Part shown: one piece after another, positions 15,899-24,397 of the stretch
How positions within the stretch are numbered: the stretch's first letter is position 1
Layout of the letters: every line of letters begins with the position of its first letter
Assembly (NCBI RefSeq): GCF_900105625.1
Contig: NZ_FNSD01000001.1
Location: 3,286,001 to 3,350,000, forward strand
Direction: 5' to 3'
Source: Terriglobus roseus
GTDB lineage: Bacteria > Acidobacteriota > Terriglobia > Terriglobales > Acidobacteriaceae
DNA: 64,000 bases
The notes under the pieces: generated by a model
What the model was told of the DNA's origin: nothing
The model's input: the letters and a program-made list of their open reading frames with translations, nothing else
The model's database searches: none
Translations under genes and position numbers: made by a program

Positions 15899-16921
15899 TT
15901 ACTGCGGTACGGATGCAGAAGCGGCAGTTGCGGCCACCGGTCGAACGACGAGGTTCGCATCGCGTGCCAGTTCAGCATTCAGCTCTGCGCCGCACAGTAC
16001 CGTCAGCGCCGTCAGGAAGAGCCAGACCAGCAGAACGATGCCGGTACCCAGCGATCCATAGACACGCGAGTAATTGGCGAAACGCGTGACGTAAAAGCCA
16101 AAGGCCAGCGTCGACACGAACCATGTGGCCGTCGCGAAAGCCGCTCCCGGCACAACGTCCCGCCATGCTGGACGGACAGGCACGGCGAAGCGATAGATGA
16201 ACGCCAGCACCGCGGCAGTTGCGCTCAACGATCCAACCCAGCGCACGGCATTCGCCGTCCAGTACAGGCCCGTATCCCATCCCGAGGGGGAGAAATGCAT
16301 CAGGCCCACCAGCATCAGGTGCCCAAAGACGACCAGCACGCTGGCGATCGTCAGGGGGACCAGCGCGATGGGGACCAGCAGGAATGACTGCACTTGCTTA
16401 CGAACCACGCCGAGAATCCCGGGCCCCCAGCACTCCTCCGTCAGGACGTACGCGCGCCGAAAGCCTTCCATCAGTGTTCCCAGTACGCCGGCCGCACCCA
16501 CCACGCTGACCACGGCTGCTCCCAGCAAGACGCCGGTGCTCTGGCGGGAGCTATGCGCGGTAATCAGGTACTGCTCAAACAGCGGCGCGACGCTGGCCGG
16601 CAACACGCGGTTCAGGAAGATTGCGATCTGCGAACGGACCGGTCCCGAGTAGGGAAGCAGTGTGACCATCGCCGCGAAAAATCCAAGCGCGGGGAAGATG
16701 GCGAAGATGGCCGAGTACGCTGTTGCCTTCGCGGTCGTCAGGCAATCGTGTTGGAATGCGTTCCAATAGGCCAGGCGAACCTTGTCGCTGAAGCGCAGGC
16801 TCTCATGACCCCAGTCGTGCCCGAGAGTGCGGGCCGTCTTCGCATGCTGCAGGAGCGCCCGGCGAAGCTCGCGCGCGGGCTCCAGCGAGCGCTTCGTGGT
16901 GCGATCCAGCTGCGGGGGCAT
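15899..16921 (-). CDS. YihY/BrkB family inner-membrane protein
   Basis: About 340 residues. An amphipathic basic N-terminus (about 60 residues) is followed by six predicted membrane helices. The family signature is recognisable: CLTTAKATAYSAIFAIFPALGFFAAMV (first helix), then WRDVVPGAAFATATWFVSTLAFGFYV, YGSLGTGIVLLVWLFLTALTVLCGAELNAEL at the end. The family was once called ribonuclease BN by mistake; its function is not established. I chose the ATG at 16921 because AGGAAG lies 6 bases upstream; a GTG at 16984 would overlap the thioredoxin-like gene by 13 bases. It is probably co-transcribed with that gene. Confidence 0.88.
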   Translation of the reverse strand: MPPQLDRTTKRSLEPARELRRALLQHAKTARTLGHDWGHESLRFSDKVRLAYWNAFQHDCLTTAKATAYSAIFAIFPALGFFAAMVTLLPYSGPVRSQIAIFLNRVLPASVAPLFEQYLITAHSSRQSTGVLLGAAVVSVVGAAGVLGTLMEGFRRAYVLTEECWGPGILGVVRKQVQSFLLVPIALVPLTIASVLVVFGHLMLVGLMHFSPSGWDTGLYWTANAVRWVGSLSATAAVLAFIYRFAVPVRPAWRDVVPGAAFATATWFVSTLAFGFYVTRFANYSRVYGSLGTGIVLLVWLFLTALTVLCGAELNAELARDANLVVRPVAATAASASVPQ

Positions 16922-16971
16922 CGCTGCTTCCTGCGCAGCCTGCGCCGGTGTCACTTCGGACTGTGGCTGGC

Positions 16972-17547
16972 CTACGCCTTCCACTTGTTCAGAAACTCCG
17001 TAACGGAGGACTCCTGCATGTACCGCATGGATTCGAACTCGCCGCCAGCCTGTGCGTACAGCGCCTTGCCATTCGCATCCAGCACAGCCAGAGCGGGCAC
17101 GCCCTTGCTCAACGCAACGCCGTAGCGCTCGCCGATCTCGAGATTCTTGTCGATGTGACCCACGGAGATGTGCACAACGACAAAGTTATTGTTCAACAGA
17201 TCCCAATTAGGCTGGCGGTGCATGTAGATATCCAGCACCTGGCAATCGCCGCACCAGTCGCCACCAAAGTCCAGGATCACGCGCTTGTGTTCCTTCTTCG
17301 CCTGCTTCAGACCAGCGGCGATCAGCTTGTTGGGATCGGCATCATCGTCGTAGAGATGGGCCTTTACGGCCGGCGGAGTGGTCACAACGGGTGGCTTGAC
17401 CTTTGCCGGTGTCGCGGGCGTGGTCGATACCGTGGGTGTCGCCTCAGGCGCCTGCTGCTTGCAGCCCGTAACGGAGAAGGCCACCGCAGCCGTGAAGACC
17501 GCAGTGAGCGCTGATTGCTTGACGAATGAAACACCCGGAAAACGCAT
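16972..17547 (-). CDS. Thioredoxin-like lipoprotein
   Basis: About 191 residues from the ATG at 17547. A signal peptide with the lipobox VTGC (Cys at about 29) precedes a Thr/Pro-rich linker, then a thioredoxin domain with KRVILDFGGDWCGDCQVLD, i.e. a CGDC active site, and the cis-Pro region KGVPALAVLDANGKALYAQ. It is likely tethered in the periplasm as a thiol-disulfide oxidoreductase. The CGDC centre differs from the CGPC of cytoplasmic thioredoxin and fits the thioredoxin_7/DUF255-like exported group. The frame is open further upstream to 17724, but without conserved content. Confidence 0.85.
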   Translation of the reverse strand: MRFPGVSFVKQSALTAVFTAAVAFSVTGCKQQAPEATPTVSTTPATPAKVKPPVVTTPPAVKAHLYDDDADPNKLIAAGLKQAKKEHKRVILDFGGDWCGDCQVLDIYMHRQPNWDLLNNNFVVVHISVGHIDKNLEIGERYGVALSKGVPALAVLDANGKALYAQAGGEFESMRYMQESSVTEFLNKWKA

Positions 17548-17770
17548 AGGTATAAAGATGCGCTCGCGTCGGCGCGAGGTGCAAGCCGTATTCGACGCAT
17601 GCGCAGAAAGCGCGCAGGAACGGGGGCGTCGCTTCTTTACAGGCAAAGACCGGGGGCGGCCACCACGAAGGGCACCCCGCACACGCGCTGCCGGTGTGCG
17701 GTTTCTGCACACCCGGAACCACACTCCGCACTCGCAAATGCAGCTTCAAGGTGTTTCGCTGAAGGCAGAC

Positions 17771-18631
17771 ATGCTCAACCGCCGAAACTTCCTTGCACTC
17801 TCTACCCTCGCGCTGCCACGGTTTTCTTTCGCGGGGAGCCGGTACACAACCCTCCCAGCCGCGATCGCTGCAATGGAGAAGAAGCAGGGAGGCCGCATCG
17901 GCGTCAGCGTCCTCGACACCGCAACCAGAGAGCGCGCAGCGTATCGGGCAGACGAGCGCTTTCCCATGTGCAGCACTTTCAAGTTCCTGCTGGCCGCCGC
18001 TGTTCTGCACCGCGTCGACACACTCACGGATGACCTTCGACGCCAGGTTGACGTGCCGCCGAAGCCCCTACTCGGCAACTCGCCGCTCACCGAGGAACAT
18101 GCCGGCACATCCATGACCCTCGGCGCTCTCTGCTCCGCTATTCTCACGCGCAGCGACAACACTGCCGCGAATGTTCTGCTGGAAACGATCGGTGGTCCCA
18201 ACGCGATTACGACCTACGCGAAAGTCATCGGCGACAGTGTCACGCGCCTCGACCGGACGGAAACGTCACTGAACGAATCTTTGAAAGGTGATCCGCGCGA
18301 CACCACCTCGCCCAATGCGATGGTGCATAATCTCCAATCGCTGCTACTGGGTGACGCGCTCGAGCCAGACTCCCGCACGCAACTGACTGACTGGATGCAG
18401 AGCAGCACCACCGGCCTCATACGCCTGCGAGCGAAGCTGCCAAAGGATTGGCGCGCGGCAGACAGGACCGGCTCCAACGGAGAGCACACCACGAACAACA
18501 TTGCCGTCCTATGGCCGGCTGGCGGACGTGCGCCAATCCTCGTCGCCGCATACATCACCCAGTGTCCCGGCCCGGAAGACAAGCGGAACGCCATGCTCGC
18601 GGAGATCGGCAGACTGGTCGCGATCGCGTAA
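17771..18631 (+). CDS. Class A beta-lactamase with Arg in the KTG position
   Basis: A 286-residue serine beta-lactamase. The start MLNRRNFLALSTLALPRFSFA is a Tat-type signal (RRNFL), so export would be folded, to the periplasm. Catalytic motifs in order: S68-T-F-K71 (Ambler 70-73), S128-D-N130 (Ambler 130-132), E164-T-S-L-N168 (Ambler 166-170), and R232-T-G (Ambler 234-236), where Lys is usual. Arg at 234 is known from the carbenicillinase (CARB/PSE) group. Cys at Ambler 69 and 123 are present, but Ambler 77 is Ala and 238 is Asn, so neither the TEM nor the KPC-type disulfide can form. It is probably a chromosomal, intrinsic enzyme. The open frame extends upstream to 17378, overlapping the thioredoxin-like gene, without signal. 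Confidence 0.93.
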   Translation: MLNRRNFLALSTLALPRFSFAGSRYTTLPAAIAAMEKKQGGRIGVSVLDTATRERAAYRADERFPMCSTFKFLLAAAVLHRVDTLTDDLRRQVDVPPKPLLGNSPLTEEHAGTSMTLGALCSAILTRSDNTAANVLLETIGGPNAITTYAKVIGDSVTRLDRTETSLNESLKGDPRDTTSPNAMVHNLQSLLLGDALEPDSRTQLTDWMQSSTTGLIRLRAKLPKDWRAADRTGSNGEHTTNNIAVLWPAGGRAPILVAAYITQCPGPEDKRNAMLAEIGRLVAIA

Positions 18632-18653
18632 ATGTCCTGCCGATTCTCATCAA

Positions 18654-18819
18654 GACTTGTCATCCTGAGCGGAACGCAGCGTTAGCGGAGTGCAGGCGAA
18701 GGACCTGCGTTGAGCCAGCGGTTGCACAAATGCTCGCATCAAGTCCCCCGCACAGTTTGCCGGCGCGAGCAGAAGGCAGGTCGTTCGACTCCGCTGCGCT
18801 TCGCTCAGGATGACAAGTC
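18654..18819. repeat. Inverted-repeat element, probably dispersed in the genome
   Basis: GACTTGTCATCCTGAGCGG (from 18654) recurs in inverted form, ending in CGCTCAGGATGACAAGTC at 18819. The arms of about 28 bases match at about 26 positions and enclose about 110 bases of GC-rich DNA. It looks like a non-coding interspersed repeat or miniature element of the kind found in acidobacterial intergenic regions. No open frame in it looks like a protein. The remaining part of 18632-18973 holds only the promoter region of the PIG-L gene. Confidence 0.6.
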
Positions 18820-18973
18820 ATTCGGAGCAGGTATCCGCTCAAGCCCGACTCGCCTGCCGAAAAGCTTTCTAAAGAACCTTTCAAAAGGACATGCGCTACG
18901 TTAAAGTCCTGTGTATCAGTTGACATTGAGAACGAAACGGCGGGGCGAACAAGTCCTGGCCGCAGGAGACACG

Positions 18974-21900
18974 GTGAAGCGTACCTCTCAGCAACCTATC
19001 TACACGGCGCTGGCCGTGTGCGCTGTGCTCTCTGCTCCGGCGCTGATGTGGTCGCAGGCGGCGCCGCAGCGCGACACTGACGAACTCCACATCCAGCAGG
19101 ATGCCTTCGCCACACCGCTGCCCTTTGACCGCGGCGCCGCCGGCCTGGCGCAGTCGCTGCGCAAGCTGGGTACGCGCGCCACGCTGCTGCAGATCAATGC
19201 GCATCCAGACGACGAAGACGGAGCGACGCTCGCCTACGTCAGCCGAGGCCTTGGCGCGACGGTCTCCCTGCTTGCGCTGAACCGCGGCGAGGGTGGCCAA
19301 AATGTGATGACGCCCGAGTTCTGGGATGGCCTCGGCATCCTGCGGACGCAGGAGCACCTGACTGCCAACCACTACTACGGCGTCAATCTGTACTACACGC
19401 GCGTCGCCGACTTCGGCTTTTCAAAGACCCGTGAGGAGACGCTGCGGCAGTGGGGCCACGAACGCGTCCTGGGCGATGCCGTCCGCGTCGTGCGCGAGAC
19501 GAGGCCCATGGTGTTGACCAGCGTCTTTTCCGGCAACTCGTCCGACGGTCACGGCCATCATCAGACCGCCGGCGTCACCGCGCAGGAGGTTTACACCGCC
19601 GCGGGCGACCCGAAGATGTTCCCCGAGCAGATCAGGGAAGGCCTGCAGCCCTGGACGCCGCTGAAGGTCTACGCCCGCGCCCCGTTCAGCCGCGTGCAGG
19701 GGAAGACTGTCTACGACTACGCCACGGGCAAGACAGAGCCGCTACTCTATCGCAACTATGTCACCGGCGAAACGATGGATTACGTTCCGCCTGCCACCGT
19801 CATCGTCCCGGGTGGAACCTACAACGCGCTCTTCGGCGAGAGCTACGCGCAAGTCTCGCGCGAAGGATTAAACCAGCAGAAGTCGCAGAATGGTGGCGTC
19901 GCCACACCGCCTCCGGGCCGCGCCGACGCCAGCTATCACCTCTATGCCTCGCGCGTCAGTGGAGCAACACTACCGGAGCATGAAGAGACCTTTTTCACGG
20001 GCATCGACACCACGCTCCCAGCGATTGCCGGCTACCTGCCCGCCGCCGCGCAGGCTCCCGTCCGCACTCAGTTGAGCGCAATCGACGCGCAGGTGAGGGA
20101 AGCGACCGCCCGCTACGACGCGAACGATCCTTCCAAGTCCGCGACAGCTCTCGCGAAGGGCCTCGACCTGACGCGGGCCCTCATTGCAGACCTGCGCAAG
20201 GCAAAGCTGCCGGAAGACGCGCGCTACAACGCCATCTTTGAACTCGAGACCAAGGAGCGGCAGTTCAACGAGGCGCTGGCACAGTCGCTGGGCATGAATA
20301 TGATCGCCACCGTGGCGAACGGCCTCGCCAGCGCGCAGCCGCAGGGGCCGGGCGGGCCGCCGCAGCCCATCATCTCGCAGACGGTTGTCGCCGGTGAGAA
20401 CTTCGGCGTGAACATCCACATCGCAGACCAGGGCCTGACACCCGTGACTGTCGACAACATCACGCTGGTGCCGTCCCTGGGCGGTGACTGGAAGGTGCAT
20501 TCGCCCGTGCCGGAGCCCGCCGCGCAGACACCCGCCGCGCAGACACCCGCCGCGCGCGCTCCCGGTGGCGAGGCTCCGCCACCAACGTCGACCGCTGAGG
20601 GCCGTGGCAGCCGTCTGGGCGCGGCTCCAGTCATCCCGCCCGTTGGCCTGCTGCCTGCGGGCGCCGCGACCGACTCGTTTCTGTCGGCCACGGTACCCGC
20701 AGACACCCCGCCGACTGGTCCCTACTTTTCGCGGCCCAGCCTGGAGCAGAGCTACTACGACCTGAAAGACCCGCGCTTTCTGACGATGCCGACCGAGCCC
20801 TACCCGATCTCGGCACAGGTCAGCTACACCTTCGCCGGAACGCATGCCACGCTGACGGGCGTCGTGCAGACTCCCCATCGCTATAACGGCCTTGGCATCC
20901 TGCAGGAACCGCTGCTCGTCGCACCCGCCATCTCGGTGACCGTCTCGCCCGCGAGCGGCATCCTCCCCCTCAGCAATACGGCATTGCCGTTGCAGATCAC
21001 TGTCCACAGCAGCGTGAAAGGCCCGGCCGCTGGGACGCTGAAACTTGAGCTGCCCAAAGGCTGGACCTCCGAACCCGCCAGCACCACCTTCAAGACCGTG
21101 CGCGACAACGAAGATGTCGTTCTGAAGTTCCGCGTTACGACGCCCGGCCTGCAGACGCAGACGTATCGCGTGACCGCCGTCGCCGAGTACAACGGCAAGC
21201 AGTACACGCAGGGCTTCACCACCATCGGCTACCCGGGCATCCGGCCCTACCCGCGTTATGCACCCTCTACCAGTCGCGTCACCGGCGTCGATGTCAAGGT
21301 GGCGCCGGCGCTGAAGGTTGGCTACGTCATGGGCTCGGGCGACGAAGTGCCGGACAGCCTGCACGAGATCGGCATCGACCCCGTCATGCTGAGCGACACG
21401 GATCTGCAGCGCGGCGACCTGAACAGCTACGACGCCATCATCCTCGGCGTACGCACCTACACCGCACGCCCCGCCATCCGCGCGGCAAATAGCCGTCTGC
21501 TGGACTACGTGAAGGCGGGCGGCGTCGTCATCAGCCAGTATCAGGACGCCGTCTACGACCACGACTACGCACCGTATCCGCTGTCGGTGCCGGGCGACCA
21601 GGGGCATACCGTTGTCGAGGAAGACGCGAAGGTGACGATCCTGCACTACGACGATCCGGTCATGACCTGGCCCAACGTCATCGGCCCGCCCGACTTCGAC
21701 AACTGGGTCGAAGAACGCGGCCACGGCTTCCCGAAGTCCTTCGGTCCCCAATGGACGGCACTCACCGAGGTCCACGACACCGATCAGGACCCGCAAAAGG
21801 GCGGCCTCATCTACTCGCAATTCGGTAAGGGCTACTACGTCTACCTCGCCTACGCCTTCTTCCGCGAGATGCCCGAAGGCGTCCCCGGCAGCTTCCGCAT

Positions 21901-21976
21901 CATGGCTAACCTGCTAAGCCTCGGCAAGAACCCGAAGCCATCCTGCTGGACACCAGCCTGCGCCAACGCCCGATAA
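18974..21976 (+). CDS. Large exported PIG-L (LmbE) family deacetylase
   Basis: A 1000-residue protein from a GTG with AGGAG upstream. Signal peptide about 1-29 (ending LMWSQA). The PIG-L domain (about 60-300) has the zinc motif LQINAHPDDEDGATL and the second metal site DGHGHHQTAG. These enzymes remove acetyl groups from N-acetylglucosamine-type substrates. A middle region with beta-sandwich character follows (about 460-790; PTTPVTV-like repeats, NEW1-type domain). A C-terminal part (about 790-980) reads like a class I glutamine-amidotransferase-like fold (DAIILGVRTYTARPAI, LLDYVKAGGVVISQYQ). The target glycan is unknown. Export and size suggest action on extracellular polysaccharide. Confidence 0.88.
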   Translation: MKRTSQQPIYTALAVCAVLSAPALMWSQAAPQRDTDELHIQQDAFATPLPFDRGAAGLAQSLRKLGTRATLLQINAHPDDEDGATLAYVSRGLGATVSLLALNRGEGGQNVMTPEFWDGLGILRTQEHLTANHYYGVNLYYTRVADFGFSKTREETLRQWGHERVLGDAVRVVRETRPMVLTSVFSGNSSDGHGHHQTAGVTAQEVYTAAGDPKMFPEQIREGLQPWTPLKVYARAPFSRVQGKTVYDYATGKTEPLLYRNYVTGETMDYVPPATVIVPGGTYNALFGESYAQVSREGLNQQKSQNGGVATPPPGRADASYHLYASRVSGATLPEHEETFFTGIDTTLPAIAGYLPAAAQAPVRTQLSAIDAQVREATARYDANDPSKSATALAKGLDLTRALIADLRKAKLPEDARYNAIFELETKERQFNEALAQSLGMNMIATVANGLASAQPQGPGGPPQPIISQTVVAGENFGVNIHIADQGLTPVTVDNITLVPSLGGDWKVHSPVPEPAAQTPAAQTPAARAPGGEAPPPTSTAEGRGSRLGAAPVIPPVGLLPAGAATDSFLSATVPADTPPTGPYFSRPSLEQSYYDLKDPRFLTMPTEPYPISAQVSYTFAGTHATLTGVVQTPHRYNGLGILQEPLLVAPAISVTVSPASGILPLSNTALPLQITVHSSVKGPAAGTLKLELPKGWTSEPASTTFKTVRDNEDVVLKFRVTTPGLQTQTYRVTAVAEYNGKQYTQGFTTIGYPGIRPYPRYAPSTSRVTGVDVKVAPALKVGYVMGSGDEVPDSLHEIGIDPVMLSDTDLQRGDLNSYDAIILGVRTYTARPAIRAANSRLLDYVKAGGVVISQYQDAVYDHDYAPYPLSVPGDQGHTVVEEDAKVTILHYDDPVMTWPNVIGPPDFDNWVEERGHGFPKSFGPQWTALTEVHDTDQDPQKGGLIYSQFGKGYYVYLAYAFFREMPEGVPGSFRIMANLLSLGKNPKPSCWTPACANAR
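20516..20557 (+). repeat. Short in-gene tandem repeat (15-base unit)
   Basis: CCCGCCGCGCAGACA is present twice in a row (20516-20530 and 20531-20545), followed by a partial copy. It encodes PAAQT repeats in a linker of the PIG-L protein, between the catalytic and beta-sandwich parts. Such a repeat can change length by slippage. Confidence 0.75.
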
Positions 21977-21998
21977 GTTGACCAACACAAACGGGAGC

Positions 21999-22032
21999 CC
22001 CACATCTCGATTCTGAGATGTGGGTTTTCTTT
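21999..22032 (+). terminator. Rho-independent terminator of the PIG-L gene
   Basis: CCCACATCTC (21999-22008) pairs with GAGATGTGGG (22015-22024) around a 6-base loop and is followed by TTTTCTTT. It lies about 23 bases after the stop codon. Confidence 0.9.
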
Positions 22033-22137
22033 GCTGCACGCATCGGATGGATTCTCGAATCCCATCTCTCAAAGGCGAGGCACAAACACTCAGTTTGGTG
22101 ACGGCTCGCGAAGCGTAAAATCAGCGTTGAGATAATT

Positions 22138-23190
22138 TTGGAATCTGCGACCAACTCGAACCCCGCTTCGCCTGAGATCCTGCCGGCCGCTGAGACGATT
22201 CCTCCGCCAGAGCAGATCTACTCCTGCCCGAACTGCCAGCACTACATCACCGACGGTGTGCTTGCCTGCCCGGACTGCGGCACGCTGGTCTATGCGGCAC
22301 ATCTGAATCGCATTGGTGCTGCTGCGGCCAGTGCGGAATCCGAAGGCAAGTTCGCCGAAGCGCATGAGCTCTGGAAGAGCGCCCTCGAGTGGTTGCCACA
22401 GGACGCCGCGCAGGCCGGACAGATTCGCGCGCACATGGCGACACTCACTGGTCGCCAGGCTGCCGCCGAAGATCGCCAGGCCAAGTGGAAGAAGCGTCTT
22501 GGCCCCTTGTTTCCGGTCTTTGTCGCCGCTGCGAAGTTCAAGAGTGTCCTCTTCCTCTTGTTCAAGATGAAGTTTCTGCTCGGCTTCCTGGGCTACTTCG
22601 GCCTGTACTGGGCGCTGTTTGGATGGAAGTTCGCGTTGGGCTTCACGATCTCGATCCTCATCCACGAGCTGGGGCACTACGTCGCCATTCGCCGACGCGG
22701 CCTGAAGGCCGACCTGCCCATGTTCCTGCCGGGTCTTGGCGCGTACGTCCGCTGGTTCCACCAGGGTATGCGGCTGGATCAACTCGCAGCCATTGCGCTG
22801 GCTGGCCCGCTGTGGGGATTGGGCGCGGCGGTCGCGTGCCTTGGTCTGTTCTTCTGGACGCACATGCCGCTCTTCCAGGCACTCGCCTACACGGGCGCAT
22901 GGATCAATCTGCTGAACCTCATCCCGGTCCTCGGGCTCGACGGAGCGCAGGCTACCTATGCCCTCAACAAATTGGGCCGCGGCCTGATTCTGACGTCTTG
23001 CCTTGTGCTCTTCGGATTGATGCGTGAAGGTGTCTTCCTCTTCCTGGCTGCAGGCATGGGTTGGCGCATGTTCACCAACGACGCTCCGGAAGAGAACAGC
23101 GTGGGCACGCTCGCGGGCTACCTCGCACTACTGATTGCCCTTGGCGCCTTCCTGTACTTCGTGCCAGACCCAGGCCGCATGGCCCGCTAG
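22138..23190 (+). CDS. Site-2-type protease (M50) with N-terminal zinc ribbon
   Basis: 350 residues from a TTG start. The N-terminus has a zinc ribbon, CPNC-x14-CPDC (about 31-51), followed by a helical segment resembling a TPR unit (about 58-110). The membrane part has the metalloprotease motif ILIHELGHYVAIRR (about 180) and, as the second site, LNLIPVLGLDGAQA (about 262), the NPDG-like Asp. Six or so hydrophobic segments are present. The family cleaves membrane-bound substrates within the bilayer; the substrate here is unknown. The ribosome-binding site is weak, and the start is set by the conserved zinc ribbon. The gene stands alone behind the PIG-L terminator. Confidence 0.85.
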   Translation: MESATNSNPASPEILPAAETIPPPEQIYSCPNCQHYITDGVLACPDCGTLVYAAHLNRIGAAAASAESEGKFAEAHELWKSALEWLPQDAAQAGQIRAHMATLTGRQAAAEDRQAKWKKRLGPLFPVFVAAAKFKSVLFLLFKMKFLLGFLGYFGLYWALFGWKFALGFTISILIHELGHYVAIRRRGLKADLPMFLPGLGAYVRWFHQGMRLDQLAAIALAGPLWGLGAAVACLGLFFWTHMPLFQALAYTGAWINLLNLIPVLGLDGAQATYALNKLGRGLILTSCLVLFGLMREGVFLFLAAGMGWRMFTNDAPEENSVGTLAGYLALLIALGAFLYFVPDPGRMAR

Positions 23191-23358
23191 CCGTGCGTAT
23201 GCGCGCCATCGGGCACCCGCCGCCGCTTCCGCCGCATCGCAAACTGAGATACCCGTTGTGGTCGCCGCGCACAGACTGGCCTTCGGCTTAAGCTGGCGTT
23301 AAGCGTTGCGCGGAACACTGATAAGACGGCAGTTTTCCGCCGGAACAGGAGTCACAGC

Positions 23359-24387
23359 TTGGCGGATATTTCCAATCTTTCGCGCAGGTCGTTTCTGCGC
23401 CAGAGTTTTGCTTTTTCGGCCGTTGCGGCCCTGCGCCCCGGCGCCCTGCTTGCGCAGGCGGGCGGCTTTGTCGCACCGAATCCCGCATCGCAGCACATGT
23501 TCATGATCGGCGACTGGGGCACGGACAAATACATTGACCAGCAGCGCGCAGTCTCAGCCTCCATGGCAAGGTGGGGCCAGAACAACCGCACTGCGCCCGG
23601 CGCCATGTTCCTGCTGGGAGACAACTGGTACGGCCATATGCATGACGGCGTGAACGATGTCCGCTGGAAGGATCAGTTCGAAGACATGTACCCGGCCAAC
23701 CTGTTTCCGGGACCCGCCTACGCTGTGCTTGGGAACCACGACTACGAGAAGCACACCTTCGACAAGGCGCAGATTCAGCTTGACTATCCGAAGCAGAAGA
23801 AGACGCGCTGGACGATGCCGGATCGGCGCTACACCTTCAAGTATCCCGAGAAGGATCCGATCGTCACCTTCATCTGCCTGGACAGCAACCTGCCCGGAAC
23901 GAAGGAATGGGATTTCTCGATGGGCAGCTATGTCATGAGCCACAGCGAGGCAGACGCGCAGGATCAATGGTTCGCGAATGAACTTGCAAAGCCTCGCACC
24001 ACGCCGTTTGTGGCCGTCATCGCGCATCATCCGCTCTTCACCAATGGCGTTCACCGCGACAACCGCACACTCATCCAGCGCTGGGACGGACTGCTTCGCC
24101 AGCACAAGGTCGACCTGTACATCACGGGTCATGACCATGATCTGCAACACATCGAGTTTGATGGGCACCCCACGTCGTTTGTCGTCAGCGGCGGTGGCGG
24201 TGCAGAGCTTGTGAACTGGTCAATCCCGCCAGAGAAGCGCGGACCCTTCGGCGATCGCGTCATCGGCTTCACGCACCTTGAGATGGCGAAGGACGCCGTC
24301 ATCGTCCGGCATGTCGGTGAGAAGTCGAACCAGTTACACGCCTTCCGCAAGACGCCCGACGGCAAGATGACCATCCTGACGTCTTAG
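23359..24387 (+). CDS. Tat-exported metallophosphoesterase (purple acid phosphatase-like)
   Basis: 342 residues from a TTG with AGGAG upstream. The signal NLSRRSFLRQSFAFSAVAAL is of Tat type. The five metal-binding blocks are all seen: MIGDWGTDK, LLGDNWYGHM, VLGNHDYEKH, AVIAHHPLF and ITGHDHDLQH. The Tyr of GDNWY and the overall order resemble tartrate-resistant acid phosphatases with a di-metal centre. It would release phosphate from organic phosphates in the periplasm. The substrate cannot be predicted. It converges with another phosphoesterase gene 10 bases away. Confidence 0.9.
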   Translation: MADISNLSRRSFLRQSFAFSAVAALRPGALLAQAGGFVAPNPASQHMFMIGDWGTDKYIDQQRAVSASMARWGQNNRTAPGAMFLLGDNWYGHMHDGVNDVRWKDQFEDMYPANLFPGPAYAVLGNHDYEKHTFDKAQIQLDYPKQKKTRWTMPDRRYTFKYPEKDPIVTFICLDSNLPGTKEWDFSMGSYVMSHSEADAQDQWFANELAKPRTTPFVAVIAHHPLFTNGVHRDNRTLIQRWDGLLRQHKVDLYITGHDHDLQHIEFDGHPTSFVVSGGGGAELVNWSIPPEKRGPFGDRVIGFTHLEMAKDAVIVRHVGEKSNQLHAFRKTPDGKMTILTS

Positions 24388-24397
24388 CGTCGGGGCG

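Noticed and set aside
20516-20557. Tandem repeat as CRISPR or satellite
   Set aside because: Only two and a half 15-base units in frame within a coding linker.
19970-21820. 616-codon open frame antisense to the PIG-L gene
   Set aside because: Repetitive Arg/Gly/Val content typical of antisense frames in GC-rich DNA.
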